From: Isoetes taiwanensis
Taxonomy: Eukaryota > Streptophyta > Lycopodiopsida > Isoetales > Isoetaceae
Assembly: GCA_021234155.1 (NCBI GenBank)
Contig: JAJEKV010000017.1
Location: 11,415,525 to 11,479,524, forward strand
Direction of reading: 5' to 3'
DNA: 64,000 bases
In this document: positions 42,336 through 53,044 of the stretch, piece after piece
Position numbering within the stretch: position 1 is the stretch's first letter
Layout of the letters: each line of letters opens with the position of its first letter
Made by a program: the position numbers and the translations under genes
The notes under the pieces: model-generated
What the model saw: only the letters and a program-made list of their open reading frames with translations
Databases searched by the model: none
What the model was told of the DNA's origin: nothing

Positions 42336-43082
42336 ACTTGCAAAAGCCTGCTGAAATCCAGGTTTAAAATGACTGACTTGGGGGAATTGAAGAAATTTTT
42401 GGAAATAAAAGCCATGAGAAATCGAGATGACAAAGTCATAAGTCTCAGCCAAGCAGATTATATATAAGGTATTCTTGAAAGATTCAAAATGTCAGAATGT
42501 AATAGTGCAAATACACCATTGGTGCCAGGTCACAAGATCAGTCAGAAGATGTGCCATAATACAGATGAAGATATCCAGTATATGAAAAGGGTTCCTTATA
42601 GGAGATTGATTGGGTGTTTATTGCATGTAGCAATAGCAACAAGACCAGACATAGCCTTTGCAGTTAATTTGTTAAGCAGGTACAATAATAACCCTGGGAG
42701 ACAGCATTGGGGAGCAGCCAAACGAATACTAAGGTATTTGAAAGGGACAATGAATTATGGGATAACTTATAGAGATAAAGGTTGCAAGCTTGATGCATAT
42801 GCAGATGCAGATTGGGGTGGAGATCCTGACTATAGACATTCAACATCTGGATATATAGTAATGATTGGAGAAAATCCAGTGAGCTGGAAATGCAAGAAAC
42901 AAAGCACTGTGGCATTGTCAAGTGCTGAGGCAGAATATTCTGCTATTACACTGGCAGCTAAGGAGATAATCTGGATAAGAAGATTGCTGGAAGAATTTGG
43001 AATAAAAAGTCATGAACCAACAATACTATGGTCTGATAGTGCCAGTGGAATTGCTATGACTAAAAATCCTTGTGCTTCATGA
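42336..43082 (+). CDS. Copia RT thumb and RNase H
   Basis: After the stop at 42333-42335 the frame continues with SLLKSRFKMTDLGELKKFL, meets one more stop near 42464 (in QADYI-stop-GILERF) and then runs as RNase H. YRRLIGCLLHVAIATRPDIAF and AAKRILRYLKGT are standard copia linkers. RNase H catalytic residues are in YADADWGGD, SSAEAEYSAI and LWSDSASGIA. A frame break at about 43072 separates the last part. Confidence 0.9.
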
Positions 43083-43302
43083 AAGATCAAAGCATATAGA
43101 AATGAAACAGCACTTTATTAAAGAAATGGTACAAAGGCAAATCATATTAGTGAATTATGTGTCAACAGAAGATCAAATAGCAGATATCATGACTAAAGCT
43201 CTTAGAGAGCCAAGGTTCAACAGGTTAAGAGAAAGAATAAAAATTCAAGATGCTGAACTTTGCAACAGATTTACACAGGAATATTTAATGAAAGGGGAGT
43301 GA
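43072..43302 (+). CDS. Copia RNase H C-terminus
   Basis: HERSKHIEMKQHFIKEMV is the conserved end of copia RNase H, followed by VSTEDQIADIMTKAL. It ends at the LTR boundary (MKGE, stop), overlapping the polypurine tract. It is in a different frame from the preceding segment by one base. Confidence 0.9.
   Translation: MLHERSKHIEMKQHFIKEMVQRQIILVNYVSTEDQIADIMTKALREPRFNRLRERIKIQDAELCNRFTQEYLMKGE
43290..43299 (+). other. Polypurine tract of the copia element
   Basis: GAAAGGGGAG directly before the TGATGG start of the 3' LTR. Confidence 0.85.
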
Positions 43303-43656
43303 TGGAAATGGTGATAATACCAGAACATGGTTTAACCTAAGTTGATATTTGTATCATTGAATATTTAAAGGTCTAAGACTATGGTCTTAGAATGTAAATA
43401 TTATTATCTGTAATTATCCATAAACCTAGCTCGGTGAACAGTGCCACCGGCCAGGTGTTTTCACAAACATGGATCTAGCAACCGATATGCTGATCCAAAG
43501 GCATCGATTCATGGATTACTGCTAAGCGGTGATCGAACATTGTATATAAGAAGGATTCTAAGTTAAACAGATGATTGAGTCTTCTGCAGTAATCGATCAA
43601 AGTTGCCCTATTTAGTATATGATTAAGTTTTGTTAATATGGTTCATTTTCAATATT
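43300..43656 (+). repeat. 3' LTR of the copia element, first part
   Basis: Collinear with 38600-38956 with no gaps and four substitutions, three of them C/T transitions. It is interrupted after TTCAATATT by the 7.1 kb insertion and resumes with AACTAGGTG at 50734. Confidence 0.93.
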
Positions 43657-44210
43657 CTGGGAAAGGACTCGCAAGAGACACAAAACCGGATAGATAGGCT
43701 TGTCATTCATCACAGCAGCAGTTTACAATGTTTGGAAGAATAGAGAGGGGTAGCCGACCATAGGAACAATATCGGACTACCCCGTAAAAAGAAATGTGCA
43801 CAGGCAATATAAAAGGGTAATGGCGACAACTTCTCATCGGGATAAAAAACCCCGCCCTTTCGGGTTTTCGAGGAAAACCCTAATGAGAAATGGTCACCAA
43901 CAACCTTGAATGTGTTGCCTGGAAAACCGAAAGAGATGAGTTGATGGCGAACACAAAATATAGCAGGACCCCAGAAGAGGGCGGAAGCCTGCAAGCAACA
44001 CAAAAACCCCTAAAAAACTACCCGTGAATGGTTAGAGAAAAGCAAACTCATGCCCTCACGCAGCAGGGCGGGAAGGGAGGGAAGCAACGAGAATAGAAGA
44101 AGAGTCTGCCAGGAGAAGACGCCGATAACCGGTCGAAAGAGGAAATAGCCTTATATAGCAGCTCGTCCTTTCCTGTATGGCGATCCGATGGCTCCTGGAT
44201 CGATGCTATT
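43657..44210 (+). repeat. Short copy of the Helentron-like unit
   Basis: 554 bp. Its last 130 bp (from about 44083: AGCAACGAGAATAGAAGAAG) match the last 125 bp of the large copy, and its first 30 bp match the large copy's start. GAATGGTTAGAGAAAA is also shared. The tail hairpin is CGATCC/GGATCG (44181-44202). It is probably a deletion derivative. Confidence 0.75.
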
Positions 44211-44365
44211 CGGGAAAGGACTCGCAAGAGACACAAAACCGCGCAGACTACCAAAGAACTTCCTTAACTATAAGCCGAGGGCGAAAAACCCGCAAAACAA
44301 CACCAAGAACTCGAAAAACACCGCGGAATGGTTAGAGAAAATTCAACATATAGCAGAAAAAGAGA

Positions 44366-44652
44366 GCATCACCCCAATAGGGTGGAGAACAGCAGCACCC
44401 AACGGGTGGAAAACAATTACGTAGAAAGAAATATGCGTCACCCTCGAGGTGGAAATAAACAAAGATCATCCGCAGTGGAGATAGCATCACCCAACGGGGT
44501 GGAAAAACAATATGCATCACCCACCGTGGAAAACAATTACGTAAAAGAAATATCAAGCGCCACCCCGAGGTAGAAATAAACAGCATCACCCGCAGGTGGA
44601 AATAGCATCACCACCATGGTGGAAAAAAGCGTCACCCAACGGGTGGGTAACA
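44366..44652 (+). repeat. Array of about ten short CACC...GGTG hairpins
   Basis: Within 290 bp the motif CATCACC-loop-GGTGGAAA recurs about ten times at 20-45 bp spacing. The stem is kept and the loop varies: CACCCCAATAGGGTGG, CACCCAACGGGTGG, CACCCTCGAGGTGG, CACCCGCAGGTGG, CACCACCATGGTGG and others. The stretches between are A-rich and partly repeated (AACAATTACGTA, GAAATA). Two more units lie at 46932-46975. Confidence 0.85.
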
Positions 44653-44778
44653 ATCATGTAAAAAGAAAACAAAAAACGGTCCATAAAAAAACGCGACATC
44701 TAGAGAAAGATAAGCATCAATGTAAAACCAGAAAAAAGAACATCAAGAACACGAAACAAACTAAAAGTGGCCATTAAA

Positions 44779-45125
44779 ATGTGCCCAATATAACAGCTTG
44801 TATATAACAACGTAAGACACGCCATGTCTAGATAAAGAGAAGCATAAAAAGGAAAAATGATCCAATAGAAACCCATGTCGCAAAATCTCAATGTGGTGCC
44901 AAACGCAATATGCATCATATCCAGATAAAGTTAAATAGCAACACCATGCACAAATTAGAATGTGCCCAATACAATACCTGGTGGACAACAACGTAGAACA
45001 CCCCATATCTAAATAAAGAGAAGCATAAAATGAAAGATAATCCAATATAAACCCATGTCGGAAAAATCTCAATGCAAAGATTAAAACGCAATATGCATCC
45101 TATCTAGATAAAGCCAAATAGCAAA
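44779..45125 (+). repeat. Imperfect 188 bp tandem duplication in the large unit
   Basis: AATGTGCCCAATATAACAGC at 44779 restarts as AATGTGCCCAATACAATACC near 44971. Both copies contain AAAGAGAAGCATAAAA, AAACCCATGTCG and CGCAATATGCATC in order. Confidence 0.8.
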
Positions 45126-45215
45126 TATGCCAAAGATATGTAATGAGCATACCAAATAGAAAAAGATCCGCCACAAGTGCAAAACCCTCAATAGACAAAT
45201 TTAGAACCGCCAGTG

Positions 45216-46756
45216 GGAGTTGGATCGCAAAGCACATAGCGGGAGGAGAAGAAGAGCGCCACCACCACCCAAGCAATCGGATAGGATAAAGGACGTAGAG
45301 AGGAAGGAGAGGAGCGAAAAGAGGGTCGCCGAGGCCAAGGATAGTGACGCCGTGCATGCGAACGGGCTGCAAGCAAGCTAAAGAAATCATATGAGCACGG
45401 CAAGTGGGTCTCGCTTTGGAGTGGCAGAGGAGAAAGGAAACGTGGTCCAAGAGTCCGTTCAAGCGCCGAGGAAGCTTCGCGCTGACGACGAGAACCAGCA
45501 GCACGAAATAGCCGCGAGAGAAAAAGCGGTTGAAGAAGAAGAGCCGAAAAACGCCTGCTATGGACGGCATCAGCTCAATGACCTGAAAAAAGGGAGGAAC
45601 ATTAGAGAACAAAAACAATGAAAAGAAAAGGACGCCGCCACGATGATGAATCGAAGGAAGGGCCCGGCATAGATGACTGATTTGAATACAAATGCCGAAC
45701 CGAAGTCCGTGAATGGGGCTACGGACCGAAGTCCAAGAATGTGGCTATTATCCCTTCCGAACCTGTGGCCAATATCTAGAGGGAGATAAGTCAACAAAGG
45801 AACCCTTCATCATGGATCCCCAAAAAGAATAAACAATAACGATAAATAAGAAGGAAGAATAACAAGTAACCGAGATAATAAGGCAAAGGGGAAAAACTTA
45901 CGCATAGGAAGGCAAAAAAGCATAGACATAAAGATCGAACGAGAAACATGGAGATGTTGAGTAGAGTCGCACACTACGTAGCGAGCGCGAGAGGACGAGG
46001 ACCGCCAGCAACCGTGAGTACGAACCTCAACATGTGGACCCTGCATATCGAGCAAAGGGAGAATGGGAAAGAATGATAAAAACTAGGGGCTAAAAGAACA
46101 TGAAAAGTCAACCATGTCTAATAAAGCAACGTCTCGAAACTTACACAATGACTATGTAATATCATATATAAGGAGCAAAGCTATGCACGAAAAATCAACC
46201 TACTGCGAACCTGACAAAGTGGAGCTAACGAAAACAAAGAAGCTCCCAAATCCATAAAATTGGTACACCGAACAATATCACCCGTCACCCATGTCCAAGA
46301 ATAGAAAATATATAACCTCATGAAGCAACAAATAAGTGCGCTAATAAAGTGAGCAAAGGAACCAACAAACACGAGAGCTCCCCGATGATCATGCCAAAAA
46401 AGAAGAAAAAATCTTAAACACAACCCCCAAATATTCAAAACCCAGTATCGGACCAAACCAAATATAGAATATACATATAAGAAATTTAGCCACAAAGGAG
46501 AAAGAGGTGGAAAACATGTCACAACATACTTGAATGGAACAGAAGAACGACAAGAGGAGGGAGGGAGAGGGAGAGGGAGAGGGAGAGGGAGAGAGAGAGA
46601 GAGAGTGCCCGCAAAACCTCCAAGCGTTGAGTTGGGTCACGAAGCCCGTAGCGAATGGAGCGCAACAATAAAATGAGGCGAACTACATAAACTATAAGCC
46701 CAGCCGCCACGAAAAACTCCAGGGGTCGAGTCGGGCATGAAGCACGTAGCGAGGGT
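45216..46756 (+). repeat. Four dispersed copies of a GTAGCGA-containing motif
   Basis: Related 30-35 bp segments occur at about 45216, 45958, 46626 and 46722. Each has GAGT(T/C)GG or GAGTAGAG, then TCGC or TCAC/GCAT, then AAGC-CGTAGCGA or a variant. Purine-rich AGAGGAGCGCC-type text follows several of them. A longer duplication links 45450-45620 with 48260-48410 (GACGGCATCAGCTCAAT, TTAGAGAACAAAAACAATG). Confidence 0.65.
46557..46607 (+). repeat. GGGAGA/GA microsatellite
   Basis: Seven or so GGGAGA hexamers merging into GA repeats. It explains the Ser-Leu/Ser-Pro low-complexity frame on the minus strand. Confidence 0.95.
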
Positions 46757-46931
46757 GAGACGAAGAGGAGCGCCAACGACCAAGCGCGAGAAGAAATGGA
46801 ACATGTAGAATGCACCCATGAGCGATTAAGGAGAACAAGAACGTGCATAATGGCGAAGCGGCAAACTGCAAAACGACAAGCACTCGAAAGGAGGTGAGCG
46901 AGTAGAAACGATTCCGGAAAAAAGAGAGGAC

Positions 46932-46975
46932 AGCATCACCCAGGGGGTGGAGAAAAGCATCACCCAGCAGGTGGA
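46932..46975 (+). repeat. Two further CACCC hairpins
   Basis: GCATCACCCAGGGGGTGGAG and GCATCACCCAGCAGGTGGAA, the same unit as the array at 44366-44652, 2.3 kb away in the same element. Confidence 0.8.
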
Positions 46976-49900
46976 AGAAAAAACAAGATAAACCACAAGT
47001 GCAAAAAATAAACCCCAACAACTATGGGAAACCTAGAATGTAGAACCACAATATAAAAAATAACATACAAAAGAGATACATGTCGGAGAAATAACACGCA
47101 ATTGAAGCCATACTGCAACCTACCATGGAAATGGAATGCATCAATGTAAAAAAGACAAATGCAACCCGGAAGAAGGTGGCCACAAAGCTATAGGCAATAA
47201 AAAGATAATAAACCAAGAGACTGCAGCGTAGAATTATGAAAACAAGACAACATCCCAAGGAAACGACCACAAGACAAAACCGAGGTAAAAAGTGAGCCAG
47301 AACATAAACAAGAGAAAAACAACGCGAGGAGAGCATAGACCCATTTAAATAGTATGGTGCATCGAATCCACGATAAAAACACAAGTGCAAAGAAGAAAAA
47401 TCCGAAAACAACGAGGAGAAGTAAAACTTTGAACTAACAATACGCGAAAGTTGACAGAAGGTTCCGAATATTGCCCAGAAAAACAACTCAACAGTGAAGA
47501 TGACCTTCCCTAAAAATGAGAAGACCGCTATCACAAATAGATCACGTGAATGCAACATAGGGATAATAGCAAGGGAAACAACAAGAGTGACAAAAACATA
47601 AGGTGCCAGAGATGAAAAGGACAATAGATGTAGTACGTATTAATGAAGGCGAAGAAACCCATAGAAATATGTGAATGAGCATGGAAAACAACGTATGGAA
47701 AAACGAATCTGCGTAAGTATCCAATGAGACGTAAACTGGTATCACAATGAAAATAATGATTCAAAGATTAATATTAGAACCAAATTAGGCTAATATGGGT
47801 AAATGCCATATAAGAAATCAAGTATACCATTTCCCAGATTAGCATGCCACAAATGACCAAACGCATTGCATAAGTCAAAAACAATTTATACTTGCAAAAA
47901 GAAATCGTATAGAAAACACACCGCAAATTATAATTAAAAACCATGCCAAAGCACCATACATAAGAGTAAATGTACACCGAAAATCCCAAATAATGTTAGA
48001 AGCACAAATAACGAGGCAATCCTATGAAAAACGATAGGTGTAAGAAATGCTACAACAGGACTTTGACGTAGAAAATGATCGAACAAAAAATTGTCTACAT
48101 ACCCTTAAGCAAGAACCCCTGACATATAGAAGACTTTTGCAAACTCCTGAAACCGGAGACCAACCCCCGAAAGGGGCGGCGGCACCAGCGAGAGAAGAGA
48201 AAAGGGGCAGCAAAGGCGGAAGAGAACTGGTGTCCAAAGGGTCTGGCTCAGGGGAAAAAGAAGCTTCACGTTGACGACGAGAACCCGCAGCACGAGCGAA
48301 CCGTGGTGAAGAAAACGAACCCGCAGAAGAAGAGTCGGAAATGTTCGCGATAGACGGCATCAGCTCAATAACCGGAAAAAAGGAAATACATTAGAGAACA
48401 AAAACAATGGGAAGAAGGGTATGCTAGCCACGAGATGGGGAAGAGGACGTCCTGACAAAATCAAGGCAAGCCCTCGTGATGAGGAGTCCAAGCAGGCGTA
48501 CCGGCACGCCCCTACTAAGAGGACAACAAAAACAACGGAAAGAACCAACAATCTAAGCGTGAGAAATCCACTCGAATAAAAAGAAGGCGAACTGACCGAG
48601 AGAAGTCAATATCAGAGAAGTAAGAACAGATCAAGCTATGCAATTGCGGATAATGCATAAACACGAGAAGAAACCCAACTACGTCAATGCAAAGTCCAAG
48701 TCGTCAATAATGATAAATAACCCAACACCAAAGCAATAAGATGAAGAGGAAAAACCCCGATGGTAGTGTGGAAGATGTATAAACATTAAAAAGACAAAGA
48801 CAACCTGGCCAATGATGAACAATAAATCACCAAGCTAGCTAGGAATCGGAAACACGACATAGGCAAGAACGCGAAAAGAAAAGAAACCACCATAATGTGC
48901 CGTATGCCTAAAACAAGGAAGACAACGTGCGAGAACAACCTTTCAAAGGGAAAATACAATATAGGCAACGAGAGCTACTCGAACCAAGGCACAAGCAACA
49001 ACACGCAAAGGAAATTCAAACCCCAATAACGTATAGTAAGTACAATGTCGAAATAGTTTGATATAGTGCAATTCAAATGATGGCCAACATAAGAACATCA
49101 AAAACAACCTATGGTAAAAAAGCAACACAAGGAAAGAGAGATAAGCCGAAGTTCAGAACCATAAAACTTCCCGTCATAAGGCCCCTATAGGTGCGCCATA
49201 CATGGTAAACAACAATAATGAGTATGAACCTTTATAAAAGAAAGCACATATAAGAGCTTAAACCCACAGTATTGTTGGCATTTAAGATCCAACATCGAAA
49301 AAGATATAAACATGAAAAAAGCAAAACAACGGTCTTATTCCATAGCCGGAAACTTAAAGAGCAAGTAGGAAGGGACAGAGGGAAGAAACGAATGGCTAAG
49401 TTACAAGAACATGCAAGCCGATGGAATGGAGGCCAAGAGCGAACTGGAGAAAAGCATGCAAGAACGAACGGCAGTCAAAATCCAGCAAAAATAGGGAGCC
49501 CAAAGGGGAGCAGCCGAGATGAACGAAACATACCATAGGAGAGCCTGGATCGTCGGATTTTGTCGGCACAGCACCTAGAAAGAGGAAAACCCGACCAGAA
49601 ACCTGCGGCCAAGGGGTAATGATCCGCAGACAGCGCCCATGCTCCAAGGAGGAGCCAAAAAACTCCAATTCGACCAAATGGAATCGAATCACGGTGAAGG
49701 AGGAGTAGATCCAGGGAACAACGGCGAGCAGAGGCTGGGATAGCAGAAAAGGAATCGAAAAGGGCAGATACAGGCAAGGGAAAGAACAGATAGAATGAGC
49801 AAAAAGGTCCTAAGCTGAGGCTGTTCAAGATAGGCTAAGAGCTCAGATAGAAGCGCAGAGCTGGTGGAAGACACAGGAGCACGAGAGCAACCCATCCAGC

Positions 49901-50733
49901 AGGCCGAAGGCAGGGTAGGGAGGGAACGAAGGAATGAGAACGAAAGCAGCAGGAAATGGAACCGAGAGCACTGATAAGTTAAGCTCAAGCAGGAAAAGGC
50001 TCAAGAGAGGGCGAAACCCAACCAGAGAGAGAGGGCAGACCCGAAAATGAAGACAAGAAGCCCGAAGCAACCACCCAGAGGAAAAACAGAAGATGGAAAT
50101 CAAGGAAGAGGTAGAAGCATGCGCAACACAAGCCCAGGCCGCCCCAACACAAGAAAATTGCTCCACACAGGAAAATACACATACCATACTACGGAAACCG
50201 ATCAAACCATTCAACAAAGATCAACCAATAGCCAGAAACGAACCCATCAAACGCGAACAAAAAACGTGAAACATCCAATCCATAACTTGAAACCATTACA
50301 CCTCCACCATGGCCGTCTCGTAACCAACGAAGAGCCTATGCACCAAAAAACTCAACATGCGAATAACCAGAGAAGAGCCATGCGATGCCAATAGAAACAA
50401 TAGAAACAAAGAGAAGCCATGCGATCACGAAGAGAAACTATAAACAAATCTGTAGAATAAGGCTGAGCATGAAAAAGAAGGGAGCGTACCTTCCCAAGAA
50501 GGAGGAACAAACTCGCTAAGAAGGTGCCGGTGGTGAAGAGGTGAAGAACGAGAACGAGACCGGTAGAGAAGCTGGTGAAGAAATCCATTGGTCAAAGGGC
50601 CATTGAAGCAACGAGAATAGAAGAAGAGCTGCTGTGAGAAGACGCCGATAACCGGTGCGAAAGAGGAAATAGCCTTATATAGCAGCTCGTCCTTTCCCAG
50701 AATGGCGATCTGATGGCTCGGATCGATGCTATT

Positions 50734-50770
50734 AACTAGGTGTATGACATTTGTGATAACTAATGATTGG
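50734..50770 (+). repeat. 3' LTR of the copia element, remainder
   Basis: AACTAGGTGTATGACATTTG...AATGATTGG is collinear with 38957-38993 of the 5' LTR. The final 34 bp of the LTR are absent. Sequence from 50771 is unrelated. Confidence 0.9.
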
Positions 50771-51701
50771 CCCAAAGCAATAATTAAGAAGAAACTCAAA
50801 AAAGGAAGCATGGCCTACCTTCCATCGCATTCTCTGCTTATGGTTTGGCACCATTTGGTGCAATAATATCCAGGCATATCCATTTGGTGATCCTTGCATG
50901 CAAGCACAGGGGAAAATTTAGTACATCTTCAAACAAACTCCGGACAGATGTGCAAAGTTCCCAATGCAAAAATATGCAAACGTATGCAAAAGATTGCCCC
51001 TTCATCCATATCACTGTTTGATATGTAATTCTACATAGATGCAAGCATAGTTCTATCCACATACTTCTTAGCTATATAAAAGAAGAAATTTAGCAATCAT
51101 ATCAAAGCTTTGGAATCCATGCATTCGACTTGCAGTTTGTTACAGGACTAAAGACAAACATTAAGAGGACGTGCACATGCATGGAAAAAATCTAGTACAA
51201 AGATGCACTTCTTACCAGATAGTTTCTCCAGAGAAACCTATTCGGACGGTCTGGCAGACTAAGTAAACAAAATTGTTTCCTTACCTGGTTGATGTATCCG
51301 GAAGTAATCATGCTGCTTCAAGAGATATGCCGGACCTAGAAAAATCTCGAAGAGGAAGCAGAGCTGGTTAAGTAAGCAAGCGCTGCCGCTGTGTTTCGAA
51401 GGATTTTGGTAAACATTAGGGGTCTAAAACATAAATTCGTCTCAAAACTGAGGAGGCCAGAGAATGATTTTAAAACCGAGGAGGCCAGAAAATGATTTTC
51501 CACATACGAACCCAGTGGAGAGTTAAATGAAATCTCAAAACTTTTTAATCATAGTAAATGAAGATTTTTCGATTTTTGGAGTATCGGAGCTGTTTCTGGC
51601 ATAAAAAAACCCTTTCAAATCATAGGAAATCGGGCAAAAAAAATTCCAAAAACCTTTTTAGCCAGACCGGAAAATCCCAAATTAACAAGGTTGAGATATG
51701 T
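50771..51701. other. Unassigned sequence
   Basis: No coding or element motif that I can name. ATGCAAA-type words recur near 50960-51000. A 28 bp tandem repeat lies at 51444-51499 (AAAACTGAGGAGGCCAGAGA, then AAAACCGAGGAGGCCAGAAA). I do not find the expected continuation of gypsy-2 protease here. Confidence 0.4.
51444..51499 (+). repeat. 28 bp tandem repeat, two copies
   Basis: Copies 51444-51471 and 51472-51499 differ at two positions (CTG/CCG and AGAG/AGAA). One of these is again a CTG/CCG change. Confidence 0.9.
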
Positions 51702-52262
51702 TGTTGATATTTAACATATATCAACCAACATTTATAGACAAGACATAACTTTATGTACTTAACATTACATGCAAATATATTAACCTTATAACACTACTGC
51801 CGGTATGGGGTGGTTGCAAATGCATCCCACAATAATGTACTTAGATTATATAATTAATGTGGTTTAAAGGATCCACCTCCCTAATTACTTTAGCTAAGAG
51901 ACGGCGTGAGGGATGGCAAAATTCCTGTCATGGCCTATGACAATTATCCATATGAATGCACTCTCCCCACCCTGGCTCACACATCTTAAGGCTAGAAGGC
52001 ACTCACATATCAAGCCAACATCGAAATTCGATGATGGCTCAACCCCTAAGGTGCAGGTAGATTCACTCATAAGATTGATCCCCCCGTTTCTTTATAAGAA
52101 AATGGCCCTGCCCCTTCAATGATGTTGTACATTTACCCCACCCTAAAAAAATTAAGTGCTTCTTACTTATCACATTAGTTTATTAAGCTTAGCTTACCCG
52201 CCTCTTATGATGGATTCCATCATGTCTGATATATCCTTCTATATATAAGATAACTAGTTTTT
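51702..52262. repeat. Possible LTR or LTR fragment
   Basis: Starts TGTTGATAT, TTAACAT, ATATCAAC, a stem-loop of the same design as the other LTR ends here, then CAACATTTATAG. Near its end CTATATATAAGATAAC could be a TATA box. I cannot find a second LTR, a CA end with PBS, or a clear target duplication, so this is a suggestion only. Confidence 0.25.
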
Positions 52263-52339
52263 GGAATTATCTACGTATATTGGACTGCTTTTTCCGGCGT
52301 ATTTTCTTTTTCCGGGAATACTCGTATTTCCCCTTCGCT

Positions 52340-53044
52340 TGGAGTTCTGGCCGCAGGAGAACAGATAGGTTGAAGCCCCTGGCCCTAAAATCTGATCTTG
52401 AAATCGCCATAGCAGGATGCTTCAAGGCTGGTGTTGAACTGGGGAAAGCGAAATGGGGTTTCCTGCTTATTTTTTTGCAGAAATCGTAAGCTTAGACCCT
52501 TAAATTTTCTGAATCCCCTGTTATCAGATTTTAAGGTTGCTTGCTGTGCCTGTTTTCTTTTGTCAGGGAATATGGACGTAACAGGGAGTGTCGAGATACC
52601 GGAGCGAGCAGCGTAGAGCCCAACAGCGATTTTGGAGTTGAAACTGCAGTGTAAGAGCAAATGGCAAATAACAAACGTCCGGCCATAATACAGCTCAAGA
52701 AAATGGTTAAGCTAGAACGGAGTTTTGCTGAAACTCTGGCCGACTTCCATAGGGCTGCCAGTGATTTTCTAGCAGAAAACGCCAGGTATTTAAAGGGGAA
52801 GCTCTTTACAGAGAAGGCTCCAGTGAACCCCACGGCTCTGCCCAGTGGAAAACTCCAAGAATCAGAGTGCTCAAAGGCATCTCTTGCCCAGATTTTTACA
52901 GAGGTCTTTGCAGGGAAAGCTCCATCGAACTCCCCCAAATCTTTTCATTTTTGCCCAAAATGCTGGTCTTGCCTAGTTTTATCTTCAAAGAGCAGGCAAA
53001 TGCATAAAATCGCAGAGAAAAATGAAATAAAATCATGGGGGTAG
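52340..53044 (+). other. Exon-like segments of an unrecognised protein
   Basis: Two stretches look coding by composition. One (52340-52470) reads ALKSDLEIAIAGCFKAGVEL. The other (52661-53044, 127 codons) starts MANNKRPAIIQLKKM and has an amphipathic, helical start (KLERSFAETLADFHRAASDF) and a repeated GK(A)P motif. The second frame is open upstream to 52569 apart from one stop before MANN. T-rich tracts ending in CAG at 52489 and 52567 could be splice acceptors. No family recognised. It could be a decayed host gene, a captured fragment or chance. Confidence 0.25.

Larger units (their letters stand above)
43657..50733 (+). mobile_element. Head-to-tail pair of Helentron-like elements in the copia 3' LTR
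   Basis: Two units with the same ends lie in tandem: 43657-44210 (554 bp) and 44211-50733 (6.5 kb). Each starts C(T/G)GGGAAAGGACTCGC and ends in a related 45 bp tail finishing GATCGATGCTATT. GTCCTTTCCCAG, the exact inverse of the left end, lies 33 bp inside the right end. No target duplication beyond a shared ATT is seen. An inverted repeat that is terminal on the left and subterminal on the right, a small hairpin after it, insertion at T/T and tandem copies are all Helentron traits. No Rep/helicase is present, so it would be non-autonomous. Confidence 0.55.
44211..50733 (+). repeat. Large copy of the Helentron-like unit, strongly A-rich on the plus strand
   Basis: 6.5 kb with marked strand bias: the plus strand is rich in A and G and poor in T. 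This makes minus-strand frames long, hydrophobic and Phe/Leu/Ser-rich (for example 47022-47624), which I regard as compositional artefacts. No transposase, Rep, helicase or other domain is recognised. The tail hairpin is CGATC/GATCG (50706-50725), compatible with CGATCC/GGATCG of the short copy. Confidence 0.7.
38600..50770 (+). mobile_element. Ty1/copia retrotransposon inserted in gypsy-2, 3' LTR split by a further insertion
   Basis: Ordered parts are 5' LTR 38600-39027, PBS, gag, protease, integrase, RT, RNase H (the copia order), polypurine tract and 3' LTR 43300-43656 continuing at 50734-50770. I count four differences between the LTRs over 357 aligned bases, so the insertion is recent. 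Despite this, gag/pol has at least five frame or stop breaks. The last 34 bp of the 3' LTR are missing. Confidence 0.9.

Noticed and set aside
44366-44652. CRISPR-like array
   Set aside because: Spacing is irregular, the repeats are short hairpins, the intervening sequence is itself repetitive, and the context is a plant transposable element.
46389-46640. Ser/Pro-rich protein on the minus strand
   Set aside because: Produced by the GGGAGA/GA microsatellite at 46557-46607.
47022-47624. 200-codon minus-strand hydrophobic open frame, and similar ones at 45100-45618 and 49475-50217
   Set aside because: The minus strand here is T-rich, which gives long Phe/Leu/Ser frames without stops. No domain, no shared frame between internal repeats and no start context. 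I treat these as compositional artefacts.
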